Assembly: GCA_051660685.1 (NCBI GenBank)
Contig: JBOFQB010000026.1
Span: 1-29,229, forward strand
Direction: 5' to 3'
Source of the DNA: JAVBSX01 sp051660685
GTDB lineage: Bacteria; Planctomycetota; Planctomycetia; Pirellulales; Thermoguttaceae
DNA: 29,229 nucleotides
Below are positions 7,905-16,130 of the stretch, one piece after another. Below the pieces are notes generated by a model. It saw nothing but the letters and a program-made list of their open reading frames with translations, was not told the DNA's origin and ran no database searches. Both the position numbers and the translations under genes were made by a program. Each line of letters opens with the position of its first letter. Within the stretch, counting starts at the first letter, position 1.

Positions 7905-10292
7905 CATCTCCGACTGTTGCAGAAGATGCGCGAGCCGTATCTGTTCCACCTTCTCGCTAAATCCTCCACTATGTCCGCTCATCTGGTTGTACGGAATGTC
8001 CTTCACGACAATTCCATCAACCCGACTCCCTGTATGAACCAATTTTCGGTACACATCCTCCATTGCCGAAAGAACCGTCTGTGATTGTCGTACACAAAGA
8101 ATGACGGAATCAACACTGTTCGCCATAATCAACGATTCTGCGGCATTCGCAACCGGGGGAAGAACAACCAGTATCATTGCATAATGCACGGACAAGGTGC
8201 CGAGTAACTCGCGGAAACGCCCATCTCCGAGTAATTCATACGGCGAGGAAACAAGATTGCCCGCCGAAAGAAGATGTAAATTCGTTTCACGGTCATCCAT
8301 CACCAACGCCTCGCCAATTCCACATTGGAACGACAAAACATCGGCGAGACCCATCCCAGGTTCCTCATTGCCAAAAAGCGTATGCAAACGACCAACCCGC
8401 ATGTCACCATCGATCAACAGAACGGGACCTCCCTTCATCTGCGCCATTGCCGTTCCAATTTGAATCGCCATAAACGTCTTTCCATCATCCCCGGCGACGC
8501 TCGCAATCGCCATTGTCTGACAATCCTTAAACCGTTCGGCCAGAATCAAATGCGTACACCAATTGTGAATACTCTCACGGTATCGCGCAAGCCGTTTCCG
8601 AAATGCCATACCATGAATCCACGCAACGGGCGGTTCCATGATTTCACCAATTGCAATCCCGGGAATTGCCCGACGTATCTGCGAAACATGATACAAACGC
8701 GGTCGTAACATTTCCAGACCGATTCCCAAAAGAAACGGGAAAAAGAACATCCCCATCCCCGCCATTCCCGCCAAAGGAAGCCGCAACTGCGTGTTCGGCT
8801 CCGTCGGTAATGTCGGTTCATCCGCCCGTGTTATCCGTGTCGGCGCATTCCTCTCCGTCTCCATTGCGACAACCTTCTCCGAGAGCATATTCAAAACCCT
8901 GATCTCACGGTCAAGCTCCCATTGCATGAACATCATCCGCGCAATCTCATCCGTCCGGTCTCGAACCTCCTCCGTCTGCTTCTCCAACTGTTTCTGTAAT
9001 TCGGCAATCAAAAGCTCCTGACTCTGCACCCGTGTCTCTTTATCGAGAATGTCTTCCGCAAGACGAACTTTATAACGATCAACCAATTCCTGCCGCTTCT
9101 CCGCCGCAAGGTCCTGATAAAGAGTCTCCGCTTCCTCTTCAATCTCCCGCCGTTGATCCTCCAATCGTTGAATCGACGTATCATCCTTCTGAACGATCTT
9201 TCCTTGACTATCAATCATTGTCTTGATATAACGACTTGCCCCGAGCAAACGACGATACCACTCATCCTGCATAATCGCATCCCGTATCACAATGTCTTGG
9301 ATCGGTATCTCATCCGCATTGATGTTCCGTGTCGCTTTCAACCCGGCTTGCAACGCCTTCAATTGCGCTTCCGCCACATAAATATCCCGACGCAACGACT
9401 CTTCCGTACCCTGACGTGCTCCTGTCCGGCTCAGCCCCGCAAACATACTCGCCGAAAGACTGTCCATGTCTCCACCTTTTTCCGCAATCGACTTCATCAA
9501 ATCACGAAGTTCTTTCTGCAATCGACGGACCTCTTCCGAACGTCGTGTTCGCTCATGCTGCAACCGCTGAAAATTCGTCGATTCCTGCGTCGCCAAATGC
9601 GCCTCATAATAGGTGAAGTATTTGTCCAAAACCGTTTTCACAACCGCCAACGCAACCAAACTACTCTCGTTCTTGCACGAAATCGTAAAATACTCCGACT
9701 TCGGACGTTGTGTCAAAATAATGTTCTTACGCAACCAATCCACCTTGTCGCGCGCCTTCTGAAGCTGCGGTATCTGCCCAATCTCACGACTCGTCAGAAC
9801 TTCCGTCAGAATTCGGGGACTCTTAATCAATTCAAACTGTGTCCCGACCAGCGTGTCATACACCTCTTGCCGATTGTACACTTCGGTCTTATTATCGCCA
9901 AAAACCAACGACGGATTCACCGACTGGACCTGAACCCAAGCAATTGCCTCATAACGAACAGGAAAAAGATAATACGTCATTCCCGCCGACAAAACCGAAA
10001 GAACAATACCAAGAAACAAGGCCCATTTCCACGACCTTTTCAAGCCCGCACGAATCATGAGCATCAGCACCTGCGGGGTCATCATCCCCTCAGCATAACT
10101 GGCATCCATAATCGGTGCAGCTGCATTAGACCTCGAATCACGTCCTTCCGATTGCATCATCGAAGGAACATTCGCGTCACGATCACCACTTTCCATCAAC
10201 ATGTTATTGTCCGTCATGTTTATACCGACACCTGCTCTTGCCAAAAAGAACTGTTCAACCTCGGAATCCGAAAATACGCAACAACCGCGCAT
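7902..10292 (-). CDS. Wzc/Wzz-like polysaccharide co-polymerase with degenerate BY-kinase domain
   Basis: 796 residues. Layout: polar N-terminal tail; transmembrane helix about 90-110; Wzz-type region 111-230; long coiled coil about 235-470; proline motif DEPTLPTEP (491-499); second helix about 505-527; cytoplasmic P-loop domain 575-796. Walker A is VAGDDGKT (599-606) and Walker A' is VLLIDGDMR (624-632). The Walker B position reads MILVVLPP (706-713), where family members usually have an Asp before TPP, and the C terminus lacks a tyrosine cluster. It probably controls chain length or export of an exopolysaccharide at the inner membrane; kinase activity is doubtful. ATG at 10217 (MTDNN) is an alternative start. 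No glycosyltransferase or polymerase genes are adjacent. A -10-like TATACT (10315-10320) precedes the chosen start. Confidence 0.88.
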   Translation of the reverse strand: MRGCCVFSDSEVEQFFLARAGVGINMTDNNMLMESGDRDANVPSMMQSEGRDSRSNAAAPIMDASYAEGMMTPQVLMLMIRAGLKRSWKWALFLGIVLSVLSAGMTYYLFPVRYEAIAWVQVQSVNPSLVFGDNKTEVYNRQEVYDTLVGTQFELIKSPRILTEVLTSREIGQIPQLQKARDKVDWLRKNIILTQRPKSEYFTISCKNESSLVALAVVKTVLDKYFTYYEAHLATQESTNFQRLQHERTRRSEEVRRLQKELRDLMKSIAEKGGDMDSLSASMFAGLSRTGARQGTEESLRRDIYVAEAQLKALQAGLKATRNINADEIPIQDIVIRDAIMQDEWYRRLLGASRYIKTMIDSQGKIVQKDDTSIQRLEDQRREIEEEAETLYQDLAAEKRQELVDRYKVRLAEDILDKETRVQSQELLIAELQKQLEKQTEEVRDRTDEIARMMFMQWELDREIRVLNMLSEKVVAMETERNAPTRITRADEPTLPTEPNTQLRLPLAGMAGMGMFFFPFLLGIGLEMLRPRLYHVSQIRRAIPGIAIGEIMEPPVAWIHGMAFRKRLARYRESIHNWCTHLILAERFKDCQTMAIASVAGDDGKTFMAIQIGTAMAQMKGGPVLLIDGDMRVGRLHTLFGNEEPGMGLADVLSFQCGIGEALVMDDRETNLHLLSAGNLVSSPYELLGDGRFRELLGTLSVHYAMILVVLPPVANAAESLIMANSVDSVILCVRQSQTVLSAMEDVYRKLVHTGSRVDGIVVKDIPYNQMSGHSGGFSEKVEQIRLAHLLQQSEM

Positions 10293-10370
10293 CCCGTCCC
10301 AACTCCTACAGGGCAGTATACCCTCTGTAAAACGGAGTGTTGCCGTAATTTACCCAACCATCTCATTTTT

Positions 10371-10415
10371 TCAAAGGATTTTTTTTCAACAGCCCAAAAA
10401 ATCCTCTTCCTTTGA
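10371..10415 (-). terminator. Inverted repeat between GH99-like and Wzc-like genes, possible terminator
   Basis: Outer arms TCAAAGGA and TCCTTTGA (10371-10378 and 10408-10415), and an alternative inner stem of GGATTTTTT with AAAAAATCC (10376-10384 and 10396-10404). It lies just after the minus-strand GH99-like gene. The stem is AT-rich and no clean U tract follows, so it may be only a weak terminator or a processing hairpin. Confidence 0.4.
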
Positions 10416-10436
10416 ATGATCCGAACAATCGGACTC

Positions 10437-12809
10437 CTAAAACTCCGTTCGGTAATTATAACGGTCATTCGGGGCTGAATCGCCGTTGATTGTAAAGTCC
10501 GACCAATCGCCCGACTGTTGGATGTTGTCCGACCATTTGAAGTGAAAGGTGTCCCGTCCTCCAAAAATCGAACGTGGAATTGCCAGTTCGATCTCACATT
10601 CTCCAACCCGGGCATCTATTTCAACCGGTTCCGCCCAATCATAACTGTCTCCAACACGCTTTTCCAAGAACATTTTCACAAAACCGGTCGATTGGGGAAC
10701 GGTTGCATCAACAGGAGAAACCCGATTCAGGATATAGTCATATCCCAACCAACCGGTTTTGACGTCGCAATCGACATCGAGAAACAGCATCATCCAGTTT
10801 CCGTCCGCCTGTCCTTTAAGCGGTTCTGCCGTTTGGACATAAAAATAGACATTTTCGGAATCCCGACTGACTTTTGCCCGAATAATGTCATTTCGTCCGG
10901 TCATGTTCTCATAAACTGTCCCTTTTCCCCAACCGCGTTCCCGACGATGTACCACATCGCCGATTGTGTCCCGAAATTCCGGTCCAACCTCTTTCCAATC
11001 GTCAAAATTCCCGTCCAAAACAATCGGTTGGGCTTTGACTTTTTCAACAGCTCGGGTCCCTTTGAACCGACGAAGATGTGAAATCAGTTGATAATAATAG
11101 GAATCCAGATGTCCAAACCGGATTGGTTCAATGTCCCGACTGAATTCCATGTTAAATTGATCGACGAAGGAAACGACATCGACACCATGAAAAGAGGCGG
11201 TTTCGTCGAACCGGCCCATAATCCATTCATTCCAACCAGTTATGAAAACCGCTTTAGGGTCAAGTTCATAAGCTCTTTTCCATTGTTCCTCAAAATTCAT
11301 GCCTGTAAAATCACAATCTTCAGGAATCGGTTCACTTCCTGCATGAAAACTGCGACCATGTGACCGGGGATTGCTCAGAACCCCCAATTTTCCGTCAACG
11401 GCGTTTTGACCGATTCCAACCGCAACCTCTTCGATCACCTGTTTCTCATTGCCCTGTTCATCTTTTTCAATCGTGTAGAAACCATGTTGGGGCGACACTT
11501 CCAACCAACCCCATTGATTCGGTCCGGTCGGTCCAACAAAGTAATCCGGTTGCGGTTTCCGAAAAGTGAAGAAGTCGAGCATTTTTGAGACTTCTTCTGA
11601 ACCGAGAACGAGACGGATTGCGAGCTGTTTCTCAATTTCTTTGCCGTCTTCAAAAGCAGGTCCAGCGTTTTCAACCGGAGTCTCTCCCGTCCACCATCCT
11701 ACTGTTCCTTGCGGGTCCGACATTTCAAGGTAATAAGAACCGGCTGGAACCGGTTGATCGAGAACCAACATTGCCCAACGATTGTCCGGGTGTTTGGAAA
11801 ATGTCGTCGACTGCACCATTTTTCCGCCCGGTCCCCCCTCATAAAGCGTCAAGGTCGCGCCCGAATCTTTCGATTTCCAAGTCGGAACGGCCGCGCCAAC
11901 CTGAAAAACCGGAATGTCCGTCTTGAATGATTGTCCCAATGTTGTCTTCAAACGAACAGAGGGGGTCCAGTCGGACCGTTTCGATTCAATCGACTCTGAA
12001 ATCAACGCCGGGTCAGCCAAAATAAACGGTTTTCCGTCCAGTTTGAACCATAAATCCTCATATTCACCTTTAGAATAGAACTCGTTCCAAAGTTCGTGAA
12101 CCACTTTTTTGGGGGACCAGAAAGGGGTCAGGAACGCAATTTGTGGGGCATGATTGCCCGACGCTCGCACATCGTTAAAAACCTTGCAAAGGGGACGATA
12201 ACTCTCAGGATAGGTCAACTGATTCGTCACGTCAAAGACAATAACATCAACACCTGCATCTCCGAGCATCTGAGCATGTTTACGCAGAACATATTCGTCT
12301 TCTCCAACATAATACCCAAAAATCGATTCGCCCCAATGATGAGGAACGTACATCCCCCCCCAAAGAGGTGAATCCTTTTTCTGCATTGCGTCAGGGTCCT
12401 GCGCCAAAATCTTCGTCACATCAAAGGGTCCTTCTTCTCCATGTCGGCCCAACCAGAGAAAATAGAACATTGCGACGATTTTATCCTCCTTAACCGGTCC
12501 TGTCTCCTCAAAACCGGGCAACGAACGACCAAGCATGTCCGTTGCAACCCAAGTGTCACTCTGAACATCCCAAGATTCCGCAGAAACCGGCGAACAACAA
12601 AAGGTGCAAAAGAACCAAAAGGTGCTGAAAATGAAAGCGACAAAGAAACTCGCAAAAGACACAGCGCAAGTGTTAGACCGTCTTCCGTCACAATCGCCTT
12701 GTTTTGAGCAATTGGAAAACGGACATTGCCGATTCTCCAACCAAGAGAAACCGCAATTGGTCGCAAACGAGAGTATGACAGTCCAAAAGTTCCGGTTGTT
12801 ATTGAGCAT
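10437..12809 (-). CDS. Secreted GH99/GH71-like glycoside hydrolase with CBM9-like C-terminal domain
   Basis: 790 residues. A hydrophobic signal sequence ends near residue 77 (CCSPVSA then ESW), preceded by an unusually long 48-residue polar start; a later GTG or other start codon may be the real one. The barrel-like catalytic region begins about 108 (KIVAMFYFLWLG), with GGMYVPHHW and DVIVFDVTN, and resumes with FITGWNEWIMG (522-532), a motif seen in GH99-like/WbsX-type glycan enzymes. Between about 285 and 400 a beta-sandwich-like segment (TLYEGGPGGK, GSYYLEMSDPQG, VGWWTGETP) interrupts the barrel. Residues about 590-790 (VLDGNFDDWKEVG, MLFLDVDCDVKTGWLGYDYIL) resemble a CBM9-like domain. A role in polysaccharide breakdown is likely; the substrate cannot be read from the sequence. 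Confidence 0.78.
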   Translation of the reverse strand: MLNNNRNFWTVILSFATNCGFSWLENRQCPFSNCSKQGDCDGRRSNTCAVSFASFFVAFIFSTFWFFCTFCCSPVSAESWDVQSDTWVATDMLGRSLPGFEETGPVKEDKIVAMFYFLWLGRHGEEGPFDVTKILAQDPDAMQKKDSPLWGGMYVPHHWGESIFGYYVGEDEYVLRKHAQMLGDAGVDVIVFDVTNQLTYPESYRPLCKVFNDVRASGNHAPQIAFLTPFWSPKKVVHELWNEFYSKGEYEDLWFKLDGKPFILADPALISESIESKRSDWTPSVRLKTTLGQSFKTDIPVFQVGAAVPTWKSKDSGATLTLYEGGPGGKMVQSTTFSKHPDNRWAMLVLDQPVPAGSYYLEMSDPQGTVGWWTGETPVENAGPAFEDGKEIEKQLAIRLVLGSEEVSKMLDFFTFRKPQPDYFVGPTGPNQWGWLEVSPQHGFYTIEKDEQGNEKQVIEEVAVGIGQNAVDGKLGVLSNPRSHGRSFHAGSEPIPEDCDFTGMNFEEQWKRAYELDPKAVFITGWNEWIMGRFDETASFHGVDVVSFVDQFNMEFSRDIEPIRFGHLDSYYYQLISHLRRFKGTRAVEKVKAQPIVLDGNFDDWKEVGPEFRDTIGDVVHRRERGWGKGTVYENMTGRNDIIRAKVSRDSENVYFYVQTAEPLKGQADGNWMMLFLDVDCDVKTGWLGYDYILNRVSPVDATVPQSTGFVKMFLEKRVGDSYDWAEPVEIDARVGECEIELAIPRSIFGGRDTFHFKWSDNIQQSGDWSDFTINGDSAPNDRYNYRTEF

Positions 12810-12881
12810 AAAATGACCTCGACGAAAAAGGGATTAAAGAGGAACCCCTATTTTACGCCAATTCCAAACCGTTTTGAAGCA

Positions 12882-12900
12882 GGGGAAAAATTTCTTCCCC
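12882..12900. repeat. Small hairpin beside the MITE-like element
   Basis: Arms GGGGAA and TTCCCC with a 7-nt loop, between the GH99-like start codon and the MITE-like element. Together with that element it accounts for most of the gene-free stretch 12810-13101. No clear promoter for the GH99-like gene is seen. Confidence 0.4.
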
Positions 12901-12907
12901 TTCACCC

Positions 12908-13086
12908 CAGTCCGCTAACAAGTTTTGCGAAAAAGAGTCTTTTCATTTTTGAACCACGAAAATCACAAAAAACACGAAAACCTCACAAAATACCGTTTTT
13001 CGTGTCTTTCGTGTATTTCGTGGTAAAAACAAATCCGTCCGACCCGGCTCGGTTCAAATCGCAAAACCAAACTTGTTAGCGGACTG
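12908..13086 (+). mobile_element. MITE-like palindromic element, copy 2, with 18-bp terminal inverted repeats
   Basis: 179 bp with perfect terminal inverted repeats CAGTCCGCTAACAAGTTT (12908-12925) and its complement (13069-13086). Inside are a second pair of arms made of ACCACGAAA-type units (12953-12980 and 12996-13024), so the element can fold almost end to end into a hairpin. It has no open reading frame of note. Copy 1 at 3000-3173 shares outer and inner segments in reverse orientation. A clear target-site duplication is not visible; both flanks are C-rich. It sits between the chemoreceptor stop and the GH99-like gene. Confidence 0.75.
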
Positions 13087-13101
13087 CCCTTCCCCCGTTC
13101 C

Positions 13102-15612
13102 TTACTTGAACTGTTTCATCATCCCGCTCAGATTCTGTATCTCTCCGTCCAATTCGTTCACAACCTGCGCTGTTGTCGTCGCCGTTTGCGAATTCTGCTG
13201 AGTCACATTTTCAACCACTTTCAAGGTTGAATCAATTTTTGCAGCCGACTCCGCTTGTGTCTTGGAACTGACCGTAATGTCGGCAATCAAAGCACTGACT
13301 CGACCAATCTGCTCGGAAATAGCATTCAGCGCGTCCGATGTTTGATGTGCAACCTTCACCCCCGAATCAATCTGCAAATTACTCTTCTGAATCAATTCTT
13401 CTGTCTCTTTCGCTGCTTTTGCACTTCGAGATGCCAGATTACGAACTTCTTCAGCAACAACAGCAAAACCTTTTCCATGTTGACCGGCCCGGGCCGCTTC
13501 AACAGCTGCATTGAGTGCAAGTAGATTCGTTTGAAACGCAATCTCATCTATGGTATGAATCACCCGTTGCGTGTCCCTCGCATTTGTGCTGATCTGTTGC
13601 ATCGAATCAATCATCTCGTTCATCCGGGAACGACCTTGATCCGCCGATAAGGCTGCTTCTCCTGCTAAACGATTTGCTGATTCCGCTCCTTGCGCATTTT
13701 TCGCCGTTTGTTCACTCATTCGGTTCATGTCCGCAGAAATCTCCTGCAAACTTGCAGCCTGTTCTTCCGATCCGGCTGAAAGTCGGGCCGAATCTTCCGT
13801 AATCAGTTCCATTTTTTCGACAACATTTCCGACAACATTTTCGACGCTTTGTGCTAGATGAACCACTTTGTCCCGATCCGTCACCTCTTTGAAAAATTCT
13901 ATCATGCCCGTTCGATGTCCCTTGCGATCCAGAATAAAATCGGAATATATCTCCCAACTCAATCCCTGAAAATCAACATGATACATTTTTCTCTTCTGTG
14001 TCTCCAGCTGTTTCAGCCCCTTTGCCAGTTCTGTTCCCCAAATCGAATCATGTGTCTGATTCTGACATTCCTCCGTCGATTTGTTGAGCAAATGTTTCGC
14101 ACTTTCATTCAAAAACGTAATCTTTTTTTCCGTATTAACGACAGAAATAGGAGCATTAACAGTATCCAGTATTTGACGATACCAATGATCTTTTGCGAAA
14201 ACGGTTTTGTTGACGAAACTGGCGAGCAAAAGACCAACGATTACTCCAACAACGGTCACAAACAGACCGACGTAATAACCTTTTCGGACAGATTGTCCGG
14301 CGTATTGATCGGTTTCAACCTGACTTGATTTCATCTCGGCGACGACCGAATTGACTGCTTGGGTTGCTTCATCCCGGGCTTTCATCACCTGTTGGAGAGG
14401 TGCTGCAACAATGACCGTCCAGTTTTTAGGAAAATCCCCGAATTGAATCGGAACATGAACAACCGACATTGCTGTTTGGGCCGCATCTCCGAGAATTGCA
14501 TTGCTTGTGTACGTCACCTCTTTTCCAGCAATCAGATATTTGTAGGTTTCCTCCAAACCTGGAATGTCGGCGATTGCAGGAGATTCCGTCGTCACTCCAA
14601 CATCAGCACCCTCTTGATCTTCCGTTGACGCTGTTGCAGTCGCTCCTTCCGTTGACGCCCCTTCAACTTTGGGTCCTGAACCCGCTTCACTCGGAGTAGT
14701 AAACGAGGTCGTGTCAAGACCGGCTCCCAAATACCATTCTTTTTTGGGATGATAGACAAAGCGATTATTGGAACTGACGAGCATCGCCGACCCCGTTTCT
14801 AACGGTTTACTATCTTCGATGACTCTTGTCATATCATCCATACGAACATCAACTCCAATAACGCCGACGATTTTCTTCTTGAAATACAAGGGAATGGAAA
14901 ACGTAGTGATCTGAATATCACCGTCATAATACGGGTCAGGAATGAACAATTTCCCAGAATTGAATGCTCCGAGATAATAATCGACCCCTTCATCTTTCCA
15001 ATCATCGAGAATACTGCGCAGAATTTTCCCTCCATCTTTGTACAACCAGGGATAAAAGACACCCGTTGAGACATATTTGTCAACCGGAATAACCCGACGT
15101 GCGCCGGGATCAATGATTTCTTTTCCGACGTATTCCGAATCATGCCCGTCGAACTGATTGGGTTCCCAAGCGACCCAAATCGACTGCATATTATCGTTGA
15201 GTTCGAGAACATCACGCAACAGAACGACAATAAATTCCCGATTCGGCTCATGTTCATTGGATTCGCAATACATTTTGTAGGCAATCAACGTGTCCGCCAA
15301 AACCTGCGCAGCTGCAAGAGGACGTTCGACATCACCTCTTATCCGATTTGCAATTTCGTGAGCAACGGAAAGAAGTTGCTCGTGCCCCGATTGTGTCGTA
15401 ATTCCAATAATATCATCTCCAAGAGAAGAAACAGACGGTTTGACCGTTACATCAACCGGCGTTATTTCAACTTGTCGAATAAAATAAGACAGTTGGTTTT
15501 GAGTATTTCTGGAAAGACTACTCATGTCCTGCGTTAGCAGAAAGGTTGTCAAACCGGCCGTAAAAACGGAAAGAATAATGATTCCAACGACTAAAGTCCG
15601 ACTGGTGTTCAT
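13102..15612 (-). CDS. Methyl-accepting chemotaxis protein with Cache and PAS domains
   Basis: 836 residues. Transmembrane helix 7-27; periplasmic dCache-type sensor about 75-300 (SIWVAWEPNQFDGHD, GVIGVDVRMDDMT); a Thr/Ser/Glu/Gly-rich insert about 302-345; end of the sensor to 440; second helix about 446-468; PAS domain about 475-575 (NAPISVVNTEKKITFLNES); then the MCP signalling coiled coil to the end. The hairpin tip is IDEIAFQTNLLALNAAVEAA (688-707) followed by a GKGFAVVAEEVRNLASRS stretch. It ends in LSGMMKQFK, like many delta-proteobacterial receptors. It detects a small ligand in the periplasm, possibly with a second cytoplasmic signal at the PAS, and controls CheA. No che genes are in the window. 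The upstream leader is C-rich in the mRNA and has no Shine-Dalgarno sequence. Confidence 0.95.
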   Translation of the reverse strand: MNTSRTLVVGIIILSVFTAGLTTFLLTQDMSSLSRNTQNQLSYFIRQVEITPVDVTVKPSVSSLGDDIIGITTQSGHEQLLSVAHEIANRIRGDVERPLAAAQVLADTLIAYKMYCESNEHEPNREFIVVLLRDVLELNDNMQSIWVAWEPNQFDGHDSEYVGKEIIDPGARRVIPVDKYVSTGVFYPWLYKDGGKILRSILDDWKDEGVDYYLGAFNSGKLFIPDPYYDGDIQITTFSIPLYFKKKIVGVIGVDVRMDDMTRVIEDSKPLETGSAMLVSSNNRFVYHPKKEWYLGAGLDTTSFTTPSEAGSGPKVEGASTEGATATASTEDQEGADVGVTTESPAIADIPGLEETYKYLIAGKEVTYTSNAILGDAAQTAMSVVHVPIQFGDFPKNWTVIVAAPLQQVMKARDEATQAVNSVVAEMKSSQVETDQYAGQSVRKGYYVGLFVTVVGVIVGLLLASFVNKTVFAKDHWYRQILDTVNAPISVVNTEKKITFLNESAKHLLNKSTEECQNQTHDSIWGTELAKGLKQLETQKRKMYHVDFQGLSWEIYSDFILDRKGHRTGMIEFFKEVTDRDKVVHLAQSVENVVGNVVEKMELITEDSARLSAGSEEQAASLQEISADMNRMSEQTAKNAQGAESANRLAGEAALSADQGRSRMNEMIDSMQQISTNARDTQRVIHTIDEIAFQTNLLALNAAVEAARAGQHGKGFAVVAEEVRNLASRSAKAAKETEELIQKSNLQIDSGVKVAHQTSDALNAISEQIGRVSALIADITVSSKTQAESAAKIDSTLKVVENVTQQNSQTATTTAQVVNELDGEIQNLSGMMKQFK

Positions 15613-16130
15613 GATTGCGGGGGAGAGGAGGAGGTCAAATGTTGGTCAGTAATCGGTTGCTTAACAGTACATCTCTTTTGCCCGCCTCAATCTGAAAACA
15701 CAAGGATCGTACCTTCTCCGACATAAGAATCGGAACGGTTCATTGGGAGACGATCAGGAAATCACACCTCGTTCAATCAAGTCTTTGGAATAGACTTGTT
15801 CGGCAACCGACTGAAATACTCAGAAAATTTTATCTATTCTGCCAAAAATACATTTATTTGACAAAATAGGCAAAATAATTTGAGTTCTCGAACAAGTCTA
15901 ATCAAACCTGATTCAACATGAACGAACCGAATCCCTTATTTGCATCCCGGTTTTTAGCAGAGACAAGGGAGTCAAGGTCGAGCAAAAAAAACACTACTAA
16001 AACCAGAATACGTCAAAAAAACCGAACGGGCAGAAAAAATGAAGGACCAACTGAAATTCCTGAGAACATAACAAATGTCACAACCGTTATTTTCTATAGA
16101 ATAAGTTCAATTAGTCCATTCAAAACCGTT
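15613..16130. other. 518-bp gene-free region upstream of the chemoreceptor
   Basis: It contains no convincing gene or RNA. The visible structures are a 12-bp perfect inverted repeat (15791-15802 and 15889-15900) around an AT-rich core, and a small palindrome TTCTATAGAA (16092-16101) just past the hcp stop codon. It should contain the chemoreceptor promoter, but no strong -35/-10 pair stands out on the minus strand. Confidence 0.6.
15791..15900. repeat. 12-bp inverted repeat flanking an AT-rich core
   Basis: TAGACTTGTTCG (15791-15802) and its exact complement (15889-15900) enclose 86 bp rich in A and T, including a TTTGACAAAATAGGCAAAAT stretch. It could be a decayed small insertion or paired regulatory sites. 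Confidence 0.6.

Noticed and set aside
9153..10415. A 420-codon plus-strand reading frame
   Set aside because: It is antisense to the well-supported Wzc-like gene; its composition mirrors the sense codons and it has no domain or ribosome binding site.
12900..13095. Target-site duplication of the MITE-like element
   Set aside because: Both flanks are C/T-rich and similar by composition, but no exact direct repeat can be fixed.
15639..15695. An 18-codon plus-strand reading frame with a strong GGAGG 5-7 nt upstream
   Set aside because: The purine run is the complement of the C-rich chemoreceptor leader; there is no promoter and the peptide has no recognisable feature. Kept only as a curiosity.
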